From positions 116,120-180,119 of the forward strand of contig NZ_JAMXMB010000010.1 in NCBI RefSeq assembly GCF_024055635.1: DNA of 64,000 nt, read 5' to 3'. A model generated the notes under the pieces. It was not told where the DNA came from. It ran no database searches and saw only the letters and a list, made by a program, of their open reading frames with translations. Of this stretch, positions 8,719 to 15,931 are shown piece after piece (the first letter of the stretch is position 1; each line of letters opens with the position of its first letter). The position numbers and the translations under genes were made by a program. The DNA is from Microbacterium yannicii (lineage in GTDB: Bacteria > Actinomycetota > Actinomycetes > Actinomycetales > Microbacteriaceae).

Positions 8719-10052
8719 CCGGTTCCTTCCCTCGGGCGGGCGTCGTCCAGTTCTCCGCGCCGCGAGGCGCGGCTCACCGCAGCACTGCGGCGGGAAGCAG
8801 GTGTCTCGGCCGTTGCGGCCAGAATCGCACGGTACACCCTTTCCGCATTGCGTCCGTCCCGGAACGCGTGCACGCGGGCGCTGAGCGCGGCGGCGCGGTC
8901 GACCCGGGCGGCGTGCACGCCGGCGTCGCTCAGCAGGGCATCCAGCTGCGCGGCCGCCTTCGTCCAGTCCGCGGCCCAGTCGTCGCCGGCGACGTCGGCA
9001 TACGTCCCGTAGAAGCCGCGCCGCCGCGCGTACTCCTCGACGTCGGGGGCGAGGAACAGCGTGGGAAGCGGCACGAGGGACGCGTCGAAGGCGAGCGACG
9101 AGTAGTCCGTCACGAGGGCGTCGAGCGCCGGCAGCAGCGGGGTGACGTCCTGCACCGCGTCGCTGCCGAGGGGCTGCACACGATCGGTCGGGCTCGGCGG
9201 CCGATAGTCGCCGGCACCCAGGGGGTGCGAGCGCACGAGCAGCACGGCGTCGTGGCGCGTCAGCACGTCGACGAGCCGCGTCCATTCGGCAGCTGTCGGC
9301 ACGGCCGGGTCGGGTGCGCCGTCCCGCCAGGTCGGCGCGTAGAGCACGAAGCGTGCGTCCGGCGGCGCGTCCGGCAGAGCCCGGGAGATCGCCGCGCACG
9401 CCTCGGCGCGGCGCCCGGCCGCCGTACCGCGCGACAGCACGTCGACGCGGGGCTCGCCCGTCACCGGCACGCTCGTGTCGCGCAGGCCGAAGGCCGACTC
9501 CAGGCGACCGCGCACCAGGTGCGACGCTGCGGGCAGCACCCGGATCCGTCGCGCGGCGCCCCGGTACATCGTCCGCAGCAGCGCGCGCACGGGGCGGGCG
9601 GCCGGAGTCGACGCGATCGCCGCAGGAACCCGCAGCGTCTCGGGCGAGTCCAGTCCGATGCGCTTCAGCGGGATGCCGTGCCACAGCTGCACGACCACCG
9701 ACCCCGAGACGACGTAGCGGTTCACATCGCCGAAGCCGTGCGTGACCACGACCACCCGCGCACGGGCCGTGCGCCAGAGCCCCGGGAGCGAACGCTTCCG
9801 GACGGTGCGGATTCCGCGGGCCGCGGCATCCATCGCCTCCCGCTCGGAGTCCACCAGCCACACCGCGGTCCGACCGTGGGCGGCTGCGACATTCCACAGC
9901 GCGAGCGCCCCGTCGCCGATGCCGACCGCGCAGCCGAAGACCCATTCGTCGTGGCTGCGCGGCACGAGGAGCGTGAAGATGCGTCCTGCGGCATACAGCG
10001 GGACCGTCGCGAGCTTTCGAGCATTCCCCGCGCCGAAAGAGAAGGACGCCAT
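8715..10052 (-). CDS. CDP-glycerol:glycerophosphotransferase family protein
   Basis: A protein of 445 residues and the first gene of a two-gene unit. It shows the family signatures VVQLWHGIPLKRIGLD (catalytic His), FVLYAPTWRDG, LLVRSHPLG and LDALVTDYSSLAFDASL. Residues about 5-25 are weakly hydrophobic and may associate with the membrane. With the paralogue immediately downstream it may act in sequential steps, for example primer then polymerase, as TagB and TagF do; this is inferred from gene order only. The ATG at 10052 has TAGGCT 6 bases upstream, so it is probably leaderless. Confidence 0.86.
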   Translation of the reverse strand: MASFSFGAGNARKLATVPLYAAGRIFTLLVPRSHDEWVFGCAVGIGDGALALWNVAAAHGRTAVWLVDSEREAMDAAARGIRTVRKRSLPGLWRTARARVVVVTHGFGDVNRYVVSGSVVVQLWHGIPLKRIGLDSPETLRVPAAIASTPAARPVRALLRTMYRGAARRIRVLPAASHLVRGRLESAFGLRDTSVPVTGEPRVDVLSRGTAAGRRAEACAAISRALPDAPPDARFVLYAPTWRDGAPDPAVPTAAEWTRLVDVLTRHDAVLLVRSHPLGAGDYRPPSPTDRVQPLGSDAVQDVTPLLPALDALVTDYSSLAFDASLVPLPTLFLAPDVEEYARRRGFYGTYADVAGDDWAADWTKAAAQLDALLSDAGVHAARVDRAAALSARVHAFRDGRNAERVYRAILAATAETPASRRSAAVSRASRRGELDDARPREGTG

Positions 10053-10058
10053 CCCGCG

Positions 10059-10064
10059 AGCCTA
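10059..10064 (-). promoter_or_regulatory. -10 element, leaderless promoter of the glycerophosphotransferase pair
   Basis: TAGGCT on the minus strand ends 6 bases before the ATG at 10052. Confidence 0.55.
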
Positions 10065-10067
10065 CCT

Positions 10068-10089
10068 GCGAGCCCTGCGTGGGGCTCGC
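10068..10089 (-). terminator. hairpin downstream of htrA-like gene
   Basis: An 8-bp perfect stem (GCGAGCCC / GGGCTCGC) with a 6-base loop lies between the htrA-like stop and the next gene. It has no T-run, so it is a weak candidate. Confidence 0.3.
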
Positions 10090-10120
10090 TGACTCGCGAA
10101 ATGGCGTCCTGCGCTGCGGG

Positions 10121-11770
10121 CTACTGCTGGAGCGAGCCCAGCGTCACCTCGGCCGTCTGCGTCTTGCCGTCACGGACGTACGTGACCTCCGCCTTGCTTC
10201 CGGCCGCCGCAGCGCGGACCTGCGCCGTGAGGTCGGTGGCGTCGGTGATCGGCACGCCGTTGAAGCCGGTGACAACGTCGCCCGCCTTCAGGCCGGCCTC
10301 GGCCGCCGCACCACCGTCGGTGACCTCCGCGATGTACGCGCCGGTGATCGTGGAGTCCTCGACGGATGCCGCGGGCTTCACGCTCGCGCCGAGCAGGCCG
10401 TGCGTCGCCTCGCCGTTGTCGATGATCTCACCGGTGACGCGCTTGACGATGTCCGACGGGATGGAGAAGCCGACGCCGATCGATCCCGAGCCGTCGGAGG
10501 ACGAGCCGCCCGCGGTCGCGATGGCCACGTTGATGCCGATCAGCTTGCCGTCGGAGTCCACGAGCGCACCGCCCGAGTTGCCGGGGTTGATCGCCGCGTC
10601 GGTCTGGATGACAGCGATCGAGATGGACTCGGTGGCTGTGCCCTGCTGCTGGCCCTGACCGAAGTCGAAGCGGAACGGGCCCTCCTGGCCGTTCTCCTGA
10701 TCCGGAGCCTGCTCCTCCTGATCCCCGCCGTCGGGCGCGGCCGACGAGGCGATCTGGATCGAACGGTTGAGGGCGCTGACGATGCCCTCGGTGACCGAGT
10801 TCGCGAGGCCCAGCGGGGCGCCGATCGCGACTGTCGTGTCGCCGACGTTGAGCTTGCTCGAGTCCGCGAACTCGATCGGGGTCAGGTCCTCGGCATCCTT
10901 CAGCTTGATGACGGCCAGGTCGTACGTCGGGTCGGTGCCCACGACCTCCGCGTCGTACACGCGACCGTCGGAGGTCGTCACGCGGATCGTCGCGTCACCG
11001 GTGGCACCGTCGAGGGTCACGACGTGGGTGTTGGTCACGACGTAGCCGTCCTCGCTGAGCACGACGCCGGAGCCGGTCCCGCCACCCGACGAGCTCGTCG
11101 CCGAGATGGTGACGACGCTCGGCAGCACCTTCGTGGCGATACCGGTGGTCTGGTTGACCGAATCGGTGTCGTTGACGGTGACGGCGGTCGGCCCGGCGAC
11201 GGGAGACGCGCTCACCGGCGCGAACCACGTGACGCCGGCATAGGCGCCACCGAGGCCAGCTGCACCACCGACGATCGCGGCAGCCACGATGAGGCCCACC
11301 ACCTTGCCGGCGGCGGACTGCTTCTTCGTGGTCGCGGTCGCCGTCGCGGTGGGCGCCGTGCCGCCTGCACCTCCGAGCGGCAGCGTCGGCTGCGTGTCCG
11401 CCGGGCTGACGCCGAACGATGCGCCGGGGGCGGGTGCGCCCGGCGCCTGCTGGCCCGCGTAGGAGTGGGGATAGGCCGCGGGCTGACCGGCGTAGCCCTG
11501 CGGGCGGGCATAGGCCTGTGCACCGGTGGGGTACCCGGCCGGCGGCACCGGCGGGGCCGGCGGCACCGGCTGCTGGTGGGACGCGGGCTGCGCGGTCGGT
11601 GCGGCGTCAGCGCGCGGCGCGGGCGGGGCCGGCGGAGCAGCGGGCGACGGCGCAGCCGCGGCGGCCGGGGTCTCCGGCTCGGCGGGCGTCTGCGCGGCGG
11701 CCTCCGCGGCCGGCTGAGTCGGGACGGCGGGGGTCTGGTCTTCCGGGCGATCGCCCTGGATGTCGCTCAT
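10121..11770 (-). CDS. HtrA/DegP-like membrane-anchored serine protease with PDZ domain
   Basis: A protein of 549 residues. The first ~155 are a Pro/Ala/Gln/Tyr-rich cytoplasmic tail, followed by one membrane helix (VVGLIVAAAIVGGAAGLGG). The extracytoplasmic trypsin-like domain has a complete triad: His in VVTNTHVV, Asp in YDLAVIKL and Ser in GNSGGALV. A single PDZ domain occupies the last ~95 residues. HtrA proteases degrade or refold misfolded envelope proteins. A loop of Gln/Glu/Asp-rich sequence is inserted between the Asp and Ser motifs, as in many actinobacterial PepD/HtrA proteins. ATG 11770 is preferred because AAGGAG lies just upstream. It diverges from the aminotransferase gene. Confidence 0.9.
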   Translation of the reverse strand: MSDIQGDRPEDQTPAVPTQPAAEAAAQTPAEPETPAAAAAPSPAAPPAPPAPRADAAPTAQPASHQQPVPPAPPVPPAGYPTGAQAYARPQGYAGQPAAYPHSYAGQQAPGAPAPGASFGVSPADTQPTLPLGGAGGTAPTATATATTKKQSAAGKVVGLIVAAAIVGGAAGLGGAYAGVTWFAPVSASPVAGPTAVTVNDTDSVNQTTGIATKVLPSVVTISATSSSGGGTGSGVVLSEDGYVVTNTHVVTLDGATGDATIRVTTSDGRVYDAEVVGTDPTYDLAVIKLKDAEDLTPIEFADSSKLNVGDTTVAIGAPLGLANSVTEGIVSALNRSIQIASSAAPDGGDQEEQAPDQENGQEGPFRFDFGQGQQQGTATESISIAVIQTDAAINPGNSGGALVDSDGKLIGINVAIATAGGSSSDGSGSIGVGFSIPSDIVKRVTGEIIDNGEATHGLLGASVKPAASVEDSTITGAYIAEVTDGGAAAEAGLKAGDVVTGFNGVPITDATDLTAQVRAAAAGSKAEVTYVRDGKTQTAEVTLGSLQQ

Positions 11771-11873
11771 GATTGCTCCTTCTGCCAAGCACTCACCACT
11801 GTGCCCACAGATGCTGTGCGTTTCTTATGTCGTGAGTGGGACTCGCCTATGCAAGAGGGATGAGCCCGCCCGG

Positions 11874-11879
11874 TACGGT
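11874..11879 (+). promoter_or_regulatory. -10 element, leaderless aminotransferase promoter
   Basis: TACGGT ends 6 bases before the ATG at 11886. Confidence 0.55.
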
Positions 11880-11885
11880 GAAGCG

Positions 11886-13094
11886 ATGCGACAGATCCCC
11901 GGAGCATGGCACCGCACGGCTGCCGGTGCAGGACTCGTCGGCGCCGACGGTTCGATCCACCCCACCATCTTCGCGGAGATGTCGGCGCTTGCGGCGCACA
12001 CCGGCGCGATCAATCTCGGGCAGGGCTTCCCCGACGAGGACGGACCCGCCGCGGTCCTCGAGGCCGCGCGCGAGGCGATCGCCAACGGTGTGAACCAGTA
12101 CCCGCCGGGCCGCGGCATCCCGGATCTGCTGTCGGCGATCGCCGAGCATCAGGAGCGGTTCTACGGCCTCCGGCTGGACCCCGCTCGAAATGTTCTCGTG
12201 ACGGCCGGCGCCACCGAGGCGCTCGCGTCCGCACTGCTGGCGCTGCTCGACGATCCCGAGGACGAGGTGGTCGTCTTCGAGCCGCACTACGACTCGTACG
12301 CCGCGGTGGTCGCGCTGGCGGGCGCGCGGCTGGTGACGGTGCCGCTGCGGTGGCCCGACTTTCAGCCCGACCTCGAGGAGCTGCGTGCCGCTGTCACGGA
12401 CCGCACGCGCATCATCCTGGTCAACGACCCGCACAATCCGACCGGCGCGGTGTTCGACGCCGAGGTGCGCACCGAGATCGTGCGACTCGCCGAGCGCCAC
12501 GACGCCGTCATCGTCACGGACGAGGTGTACGAGCATCTCGTCTTCGGAGCCCCGCACGTCCCGATCGCCACCCTGCCGGGAGCCTGGGAGCGCACCCTCA
12601 CCATCTCGTCGGGTGGCAAGACGTTCTCGACCACGGGGTGGAAGATCGGCTGGATCTCGGGTCCGGCGCCGCTCGTGGACGCGGTGCTCGCGGTCAAGCA
12701 GTTCCTGACCTATGTGAACGGCAGCGCCTTCCAGCCCGCGATCGCCACCGGGCTGCGTCTGGGCGACGAGTTCTTCCGCGGCATCGCCGATGCCCTGCGC
12801 GCCAAACGCGATCTGCTGGGCGCCGGGCTGCGCGCCGCGGGCTTCGGCGTGTCGGAACCGGCGGGCTCCTACTTCACCGTGGCGGATGCCGCATCGCTGG
12901 GGGTGACGGATGCCGCGGCCTTCTGCCGCTCGCTTCCCGAGCGCGCCGGGGTCGTCGCCATCCCGCTCACCGCCTTCGCCACGCCGGCCCGGCGGGCCGA
13001 GTACGCCACGCTGGTGAGGTTCGCGGCCTGCAAACGGGTCGACGTGCTCGAGGAGGCGGCGGCCCGTCTCGCCGACCTCGCTCCCGCCGTCTGA
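11886..13094 (+). CDS. dapC: PLP-dependent class I/II aminotransferase, DapC-like
   Basis: A protein of 402 residues, fold-type I aminotransferase. It has INLGQGFPDEDGP near residue 40, NDPHNPTGAVF in the cofactor pocket, TDEVYEHLVF, and SSGGKTFSTTGWKIG carrying the PLP-binding lysine. The N-terminal region is very close to what I recall of the mycobacterial N-succinyldiaminopimelate aminotransferase DapC. That would place it in lysine/diaminopimelate synthesis, alongside dapE later in the window. Related family members are kynurenine or glutamine transaminases, and these cannot be excluded. It converges with the nitrilase gene, with 9 bases between stops. Confidence 0.82.
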   Translation: MRQIPGAWHRTAAGAGLVGADGSIHPTIFAEMSALAAHTGAINLGQGFPDEDGPAAVLEAAREAIANGVNQYPPGRGIPDLLSAIAEHQERFYGLRLDPARNVLVTAGATEALASALLALLDDPEDEVVVFEPHYDSYAAVVALAGARLVTVPLRWPDFQPDLEELRAAVTDRTRIILVNDPHNPTGAVFDAEVRTEIVRLAERHDAVIVTDEVYEHLVFGAPHVPIATLPGAWERTLTISSGGKTFSTTGWKIGWISGPAPLVDAVLAVKQFLTYVNGSAFQPAIATGLRLGDEFFRGIADALRAKRDLLGAGLRAAGFGVSEPAGSYFTVADAASLGVTDAAAFCRSLPERAGVVAIPLTAFATPARRAEYATLVRFAACKRVDVLEEAAARLADLAPAV

Positions 13095-13103
13095 CGCGCC
13101 GGT

Positions 13104-13907
13104 TCAGCGCGGCTGGACGCGGAAGCGCCGCAGTGTCAGCGACGGGTTGACGCGCCGCACGCGCTCGATGGATCCGACGTCGAGATGCGCCACGGCGACG
13201 TCCGTCGACGTGCCGACGGCGGCGAGCTCGACGCCCAGCGGATCGACGATCAGCGAGTGTCCGACGCCCAAGGGCGGCGGGTGGTCGGCGGCGGCAACGA
13301 ACACGGTGTTCTCGATGGCGCGGGCGTGCAGCAGCGTGCGCCAGTGGTGCTCCTTGAGCGGCCCGCGCACCCACTCGGCCGGGACGAGGAACACGTCCGC
13401 GCCCGCGTCGACGAGCAGCCGCCCCACCTCCGGGAAGCGCAGGTCGTAGCAGGTCATGAGCCCGAAGCGGAGGCCGTCGAGTTCGAAGGTCTGGGGCGGC
13501 GAGGCCTCCCCCGGCTCGACCCAGTCCGACTCGCGCTGGCCGAACGCGTCGTACAGGTGCAGCTTGCGGTAATGCGCGATCAGCCCGGTCCCGTCGACCG
13601 CCACGGCGGTGTTGCGGACGCGCCCCTCGTCGCTCGCGCGCTCCAGCAGACCGGCGACGACCACCACCTCCTCCGCCCGGGCGATCTCGCGCAGAGCCTG
13701 CACGAAGGGACCGTCCAGGTCCTGCGCGTTCTCGGCGAGCGACTCGTCGAACGGGTCGACGAAGAAGCTGGAGTACTCGGGGAGCACCACCACTCGTGCG
13801 CCTCGAGCGGATGCGGTCGCGACCAGGTGGGCGATGGCCTCCAGGTTCGCCGCGGTGTCGGCTGTCGGCGCGAACTGCGCGACCCCGATCGGGAGGGTGT
13901 CAGTCAT
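13104..13907 (-). CDS. carbon-nitrogen hydrolase (nitrilase superfamily amidase)
   Basis: A protein of 267 residues with the complete Glu-Lys-Cys triad: VVVLPEYSSF, HYRKLHLYDAFGQ and GLMTCYDLRFPE. The family hydrolyses amides, for example omega-amides such as 2-oxoglutaramate or deaminated glutathione. The substrate is not evident. The neighbouring transaminase hints at omega-amidase activity, which is inference since the genes converge. The ATG at 13907 overlaps the upstream gene's stop by 4 bases, so the two are translationally coupled. Confidence 0.86.
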   Translation of the reverse strand: MTDTLPIGVAQFAPTADTAANLEAIAHLVATASARGARVVVLPEYSSFFVDPFDESLAENAQDLDGPFVQALREIARAEEVVVVAGLLERASDEGRVRNTAVAVDGTGLIAHYRKLHLYDAFGQRESDWVEPGEASPPQTFELDGLRFGLMTCYDLRFPEVGRLLVDAGADVFLVPAEWVRGPLKEHHWRTLLHARAIENTVFVAAADHPPPLGVGHSLIVDPLGVELAAVGTSTDVAVAHLDVGSIERVRRVNPSLTLRRFRVQPR

Positions 13908-14422
13908 CGTCGATCTCCGTTCGCGCGCAGGCGGACGCGCATGATGGCGGGCGCCACGAACCACAGCACGATGATGACCAGCGCCAGCGGAACGAGCGCC
14001 CACCAGGCGGCCGCTCCGCCGAGCACGACGTCGAACACGAAGGCCACCACGCCGACGAGCAGCACCGACACGGTCAGCAGCGCTGTGATCAGGGCGGCGT
14101 GGCCGTAGCGGACGACAGCGGGCTTCGCGCGCTGCTGGAACAGCACGCGATGAAGCGCGACGGGCGCGAGGGCCACGATCGAGCTGAGCGCGGAGAGGAC
14201 CACCAGGCCGAGGTACACCGCGCGCTGGCCGTCGGACAGTTCTGAGAACGCCGGCTGGAACGCGAGGGCGAGCAGGAAGCCTGTCAGGATCTGCGTGCCG
14301 GTCTGGAGCACGCGGAGCTCCTGCAGCACCTCGTTCCAGTTGCGGTCTGCCCGCTCTTCCCGGGTCTCATCGCGACCGTCGACACGGTCGTCGAGGGGGT
14401 CGGTATCGCGGTCGCCGGGCAT
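13904..14422 (-). CDS. DUF6328-like membrane protein
   Basis: A protein of about 172 residues. The first 45 are charged; four hydrophobic segments then fit four membrane helices (ILTGFLLALAFQPAF, VYLGLVVLSALSSIVALAPV, ALITALLTVSVLLVGVVAFV, WWALVPLALVIIVLWFVAP). The ETREERADRNWNEVLQELRVLQTG lead-in to helix 1 is characteristic of DUF6328. Function unknown. The start ATG 14422 is supported by CAGGAT 6 bases upstream. The frame stays open into the tRNA gene beyond, but that part cannot be coding. Confidence 0.72.
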   Translation of the reverse strand: MPGDRDTDPLDDRVDGRDETREERADRNWNEVLQELRVLQTGTQILTGFLLALAFQPAFSELSDGQRAVYLGLVVLSALSSIVALAPVALHRVLFQQRAKPAVVRYGHAALITALLTVSVLLVGVVAFVFDVVLGGAAAWWALVPLALVIIVLWFVAPAIMRVRLRANGDRR

Positions 14423-14428
14423 GCGCTC

Positions 14429-14434
14429 ATCCTG
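14429..14434 (-). promoter_or_regulatory. probable -10 element of the DUF6328-nitrilase pair
   Basis: CAGGAT ends 6 bases before ATG 14422, matching the spacing of the TANNNT sites in this window but not the first base. Confidence 0.35.
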
Positions 14435-14514
14435 TCGCGGAGGGTGGGAGCACAGCAACCCGAGCCGCCCGTGTTCATGAGCACGAAAAACCCGTGTTAG
14501 GCTATTCCTTGTGC

Positions 14515-14588
14515 CGCGGGGTGGAGCAGCTCGGTAGCTCGCTGGGCTCATAACCCAGAGGTCGCAGGTTCAAATCCTGTCCCCGCAA
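14515..14588 (+). tRNA. initiator tRNA-fMet (CAT anticodon)
   Basis: A 74-base cloverleaf with anticodon CAT in the loop CTCATAA. Two initiator hallmarks are visible: position 1 (C) cannot pair with position 72 (A), and three consecutive G-C pairs (GGG/CCC) close the anticodon loop. The acceptor stem is CGCGGGG / CCCCGCA, and the T loop is TTCAAAT. The CCA end is not encoded. A strong terminator follows within 10 bases. Confidence 0.95.
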
Positions 14589-14593
14589 CAGAA
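14571..14593 (+). repeat. tRNA-fMet 3'-end direct repeat, copy 1
   Basis: A 23-base stretch covering the T-loop to acceptor end of tRNA-fMet plus 5 bases. It is repeated exactly at 14740-14762, like the two ends of an integration at a tRNA gene. Confidence 0.8.
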
Positions 14594-14595
14594 CA

Positions 14596-14639
14596 CGAAG
14601 AAGAGGGTCTCCCGCCAGAGAGACCCTCTTCTTCGTTTT
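14596..14639 (+). terminator. intrinsic terminator of tRNA-fMet
   Basis: A 16-bp perfect stem (14596-14611 with 14620-14635) with an 8-base loop, followed by TTTT. A textbook rho-independent terminator. Confidence 0.92.
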
Positions 14640-14651
14640 CTCTTACGAGAC

Positions 14652-14713
14652 CGGCGCCGCGAACCTGCTTCAGGGGGTCCCGCGCCGCAGAGGCTCCGCG
14701 CGCAACGCGTCAG
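14652..14713. repeat. 62-bp direct repeat, copy A
   Basis: A GC-rich 62-base segment, identical but for one base (14704 A against 14817 G) to 14765-14826. It lies between the tRNA terminator and the duplicated tRNA end. Confidence 0.85.
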
Positions 14714-14739
14714 CGGCGCGCGTGGAGGGGCGGCGTGGC

Positions 14740-14762
14740 CAAATCCTGTCCCCGCAACAGAA
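14740..14762 (+). repeat. duplicated tRNA-fMet 3' end, copy 2 (att-like)
   Basis: An exact 23-base copy of 14571-14593, detached from any tRNA body. The interval between the copies holds only the terminator and repeat copy A, with no integrase or cargo. Confidence 0.8.
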
Positions 14763-14764
14763 AA

Positions 14765-14826
14765 CGGCGCCGCGAACCTGCTTCAGGGGGTCCCGCGCCG
14801 CAGAGGCTCCGCGCGCGACGCGTCAG
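14765..14826. repeat. 62-bp direct repeat, copy B
   Basis: Second copy of the segment at 14652. Its end includes the TGA stop (14823-14825) of the marR gene, so copy A carries a duplicate of that gene's last bases. Confidence 0.85.
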
Positions 14827-15299
14827 TCCGGCGGATCCATCGCGTCGCTGAGGTCGTCCAGGAACCGGCCGATCACCGCGAGCTCGCCTTCGTCGTAGCC
14901 CAGCGCGACGGTGCGCATGGCGCGCAAGCGTTCCCCGAACACCCGGAAGAAGGCGTGCCGGGCATCCTCCGTCAGCACGACGACCCGACCCCGGCGATCG
15001 GTGGGGTGCGGGAGGCGCTCGACGTGCCCCGAATCGACGAGCCGATCCAGCAGCTTCGTCGTCGAGGCGGTGGAGATCCGCAGATGCCGGGCGATGTCTC
15101 GCGGGCTCACGGACTGCCCCTTCCGCTCCCGGATGACGAGCATCCGCAGCGCCGCCACATCGGTGGCGTTCATGTCCATGTCGTCCTTCATGCCGCTGTG
15201 CATGCGCTCCATCGAGTCGCTGACGGCGCGGATCGACGTGAGCACCCGCATCACGGCGTGCTCATGCTCGGTCTGCGGCTGCCAGCGCTCGGACATCAT
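14823..15299 (-). CDS. MarR-family regulator, probable carotenoid repressor (CrtR-like)
   Basis: A protein of 158 residues with a winged helix-turn-helix: SPRDIARHLRISTASTTKLLDRLVDSGHVERL, where the second helix is the recognition helix, and a wing at HPTDRRGRVVVLT. MarR proteins are dimeric repressors released by small ligands. It is divergent from the carotenoid operon across an 80-base gap with a perfect palindrome. In Corynebacterium glutamicum a divergently encoded MarR protein, CrtR, represses the crt operon and responds to isoprenoid pyrophosphates; the arrangement suggests the same here. The start ATG 15299 is chosen because GGAGGG lies 5 bases upstream. Confidence 0.83.
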   Translation of the reverse strand: MMSERWQPQTEHEHAVMRVLTSIRAVSDSMERMHSGMKDDMDMNATDVAALRMLVIRERKGQSVSPRDIARHLRISTASTTKLLDRLVDSGHVERLPHPTDRRGRVVVLTEDARHAFFRVFGERLRAMRTVALGYDEGELAVIGRFLDDLSDAMDPPD

Positions 15300-15339
15300 G
15301 GACGTTCCCTCCAACCCGTTGTAGCATCGCACACGAAAG

Positions 15340-15360
15340 ATTGCTAGTTTCGCTAGCAAT
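15340..15360. promoter_or_regulatory. palindromic operator between marR and the carotenoid operon
   Basis: A perfect inverted repeat of 8-base arms around 5 bases (core TTGCTAG-N5-CTAGCAA). It lies 41 bases upstream of the marR start and 19 before idi, so a bound dimer could block both promoters. This is the typical size and position of a MarR operator. Binding is inferred. Confidence 0.7.
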
Positions 15361-15379
15361 ATCGAGAGGAAGTGATCGG

Positions 15380-15931
15380 ATGCCCGACACCGACCACGTG
15401 GTGCTGCTGGACGACGACGGCAACCCGATCGGCACGGCGCCGAAGGCGAGCGTGCACGGTCCCGACACCGCGCTGCACCTGGCCTTCTCGTGCCATGTGC
15501 TCAACAGCGCGGGCCAGGTGCTGATCACACGCCGGGCGCTGGGCAAGCGCACCTGGCCCGGCGTCTGGACCAACTCCTTCTGCGGGCACCCCCGTCCGGC
15601 GGAACCGGTTCTGGCCGCCGTCCGACGGCACGCCGACTTCGAGCTGGGGCTCACGCTGACCGACCTGCGCGTCGCGCTCCCCCTTTTCCGCTATCGCGCG
15701 ACCGACGCGAACGGCATCGTCGAGCACGAGGTCTGCCCCGTCTACATCGCATACACCGATGACGAGCCCGTTCTCAATCCGCTCGAGGTCGTCGACGCGC
15801 GCTGGGTCGATCCGGAGGCCATCGCCACCTCGCTCGAGGCGACCCCCTGGGCGTTCAGTCCGTGGCTGGTCCTGCAGGCTGAGCAGCTCCACCTGTTCGA
15901 CGCTCCCACACGACGGCGCCGGGCATCATGA
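15380..15931 (+). CDS. idi: isopentenyl-diphosphate delta-isomerase, type 1
   Basis: A protein of 183 residues with a Nudix-like fold. It interconverts isopentenyl and dimethylallyl diphosphate (EC 5.3.3.2), supplying the starter unit for prenyl chains. The catalytic Cys is in TNSFCGHPRP and the catalytic Glu in VEHEVCPVY; metal-binding His and Glu residues are in place. Length is normal for bacterial Idi. It is the first gene of the carotenoid operon, and its stop overlaps crtE by 4 bases (ATGA). ATG 15380 follows an AGAGGA purine tract. Confidence 0.94.
   Translation: MPDTDHVVLLDDDGNPIGTAPKASVHGPDTALHLAFSCHVLNSAGQVLITRRALGKRTWPGVWTNSFCGHPRPAEPVLAAVRRHADFELGLTLTDLRVALPLFRYRATDANGIVEHEVCPVYIAYTDDEPVLNPLEVVDARWVDPEAIATSLEATPWAFSPWLVLQAEQLHLFDAPTRRRRAS

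Noticed and set aside
10079..11863. 594-aa ORF antisense to the htrA-like gene
   Set aside because: Arg/Gly-rich composition typical of high-GC antisense frames; the opposite strand has a complete protease.
14589..14822. remnant of a prophage or integrative element
   Set aside because: Only direct repeats remain; no integrase, excisionase or cargo fragment is visible, so I report the repeats but do not call an element.
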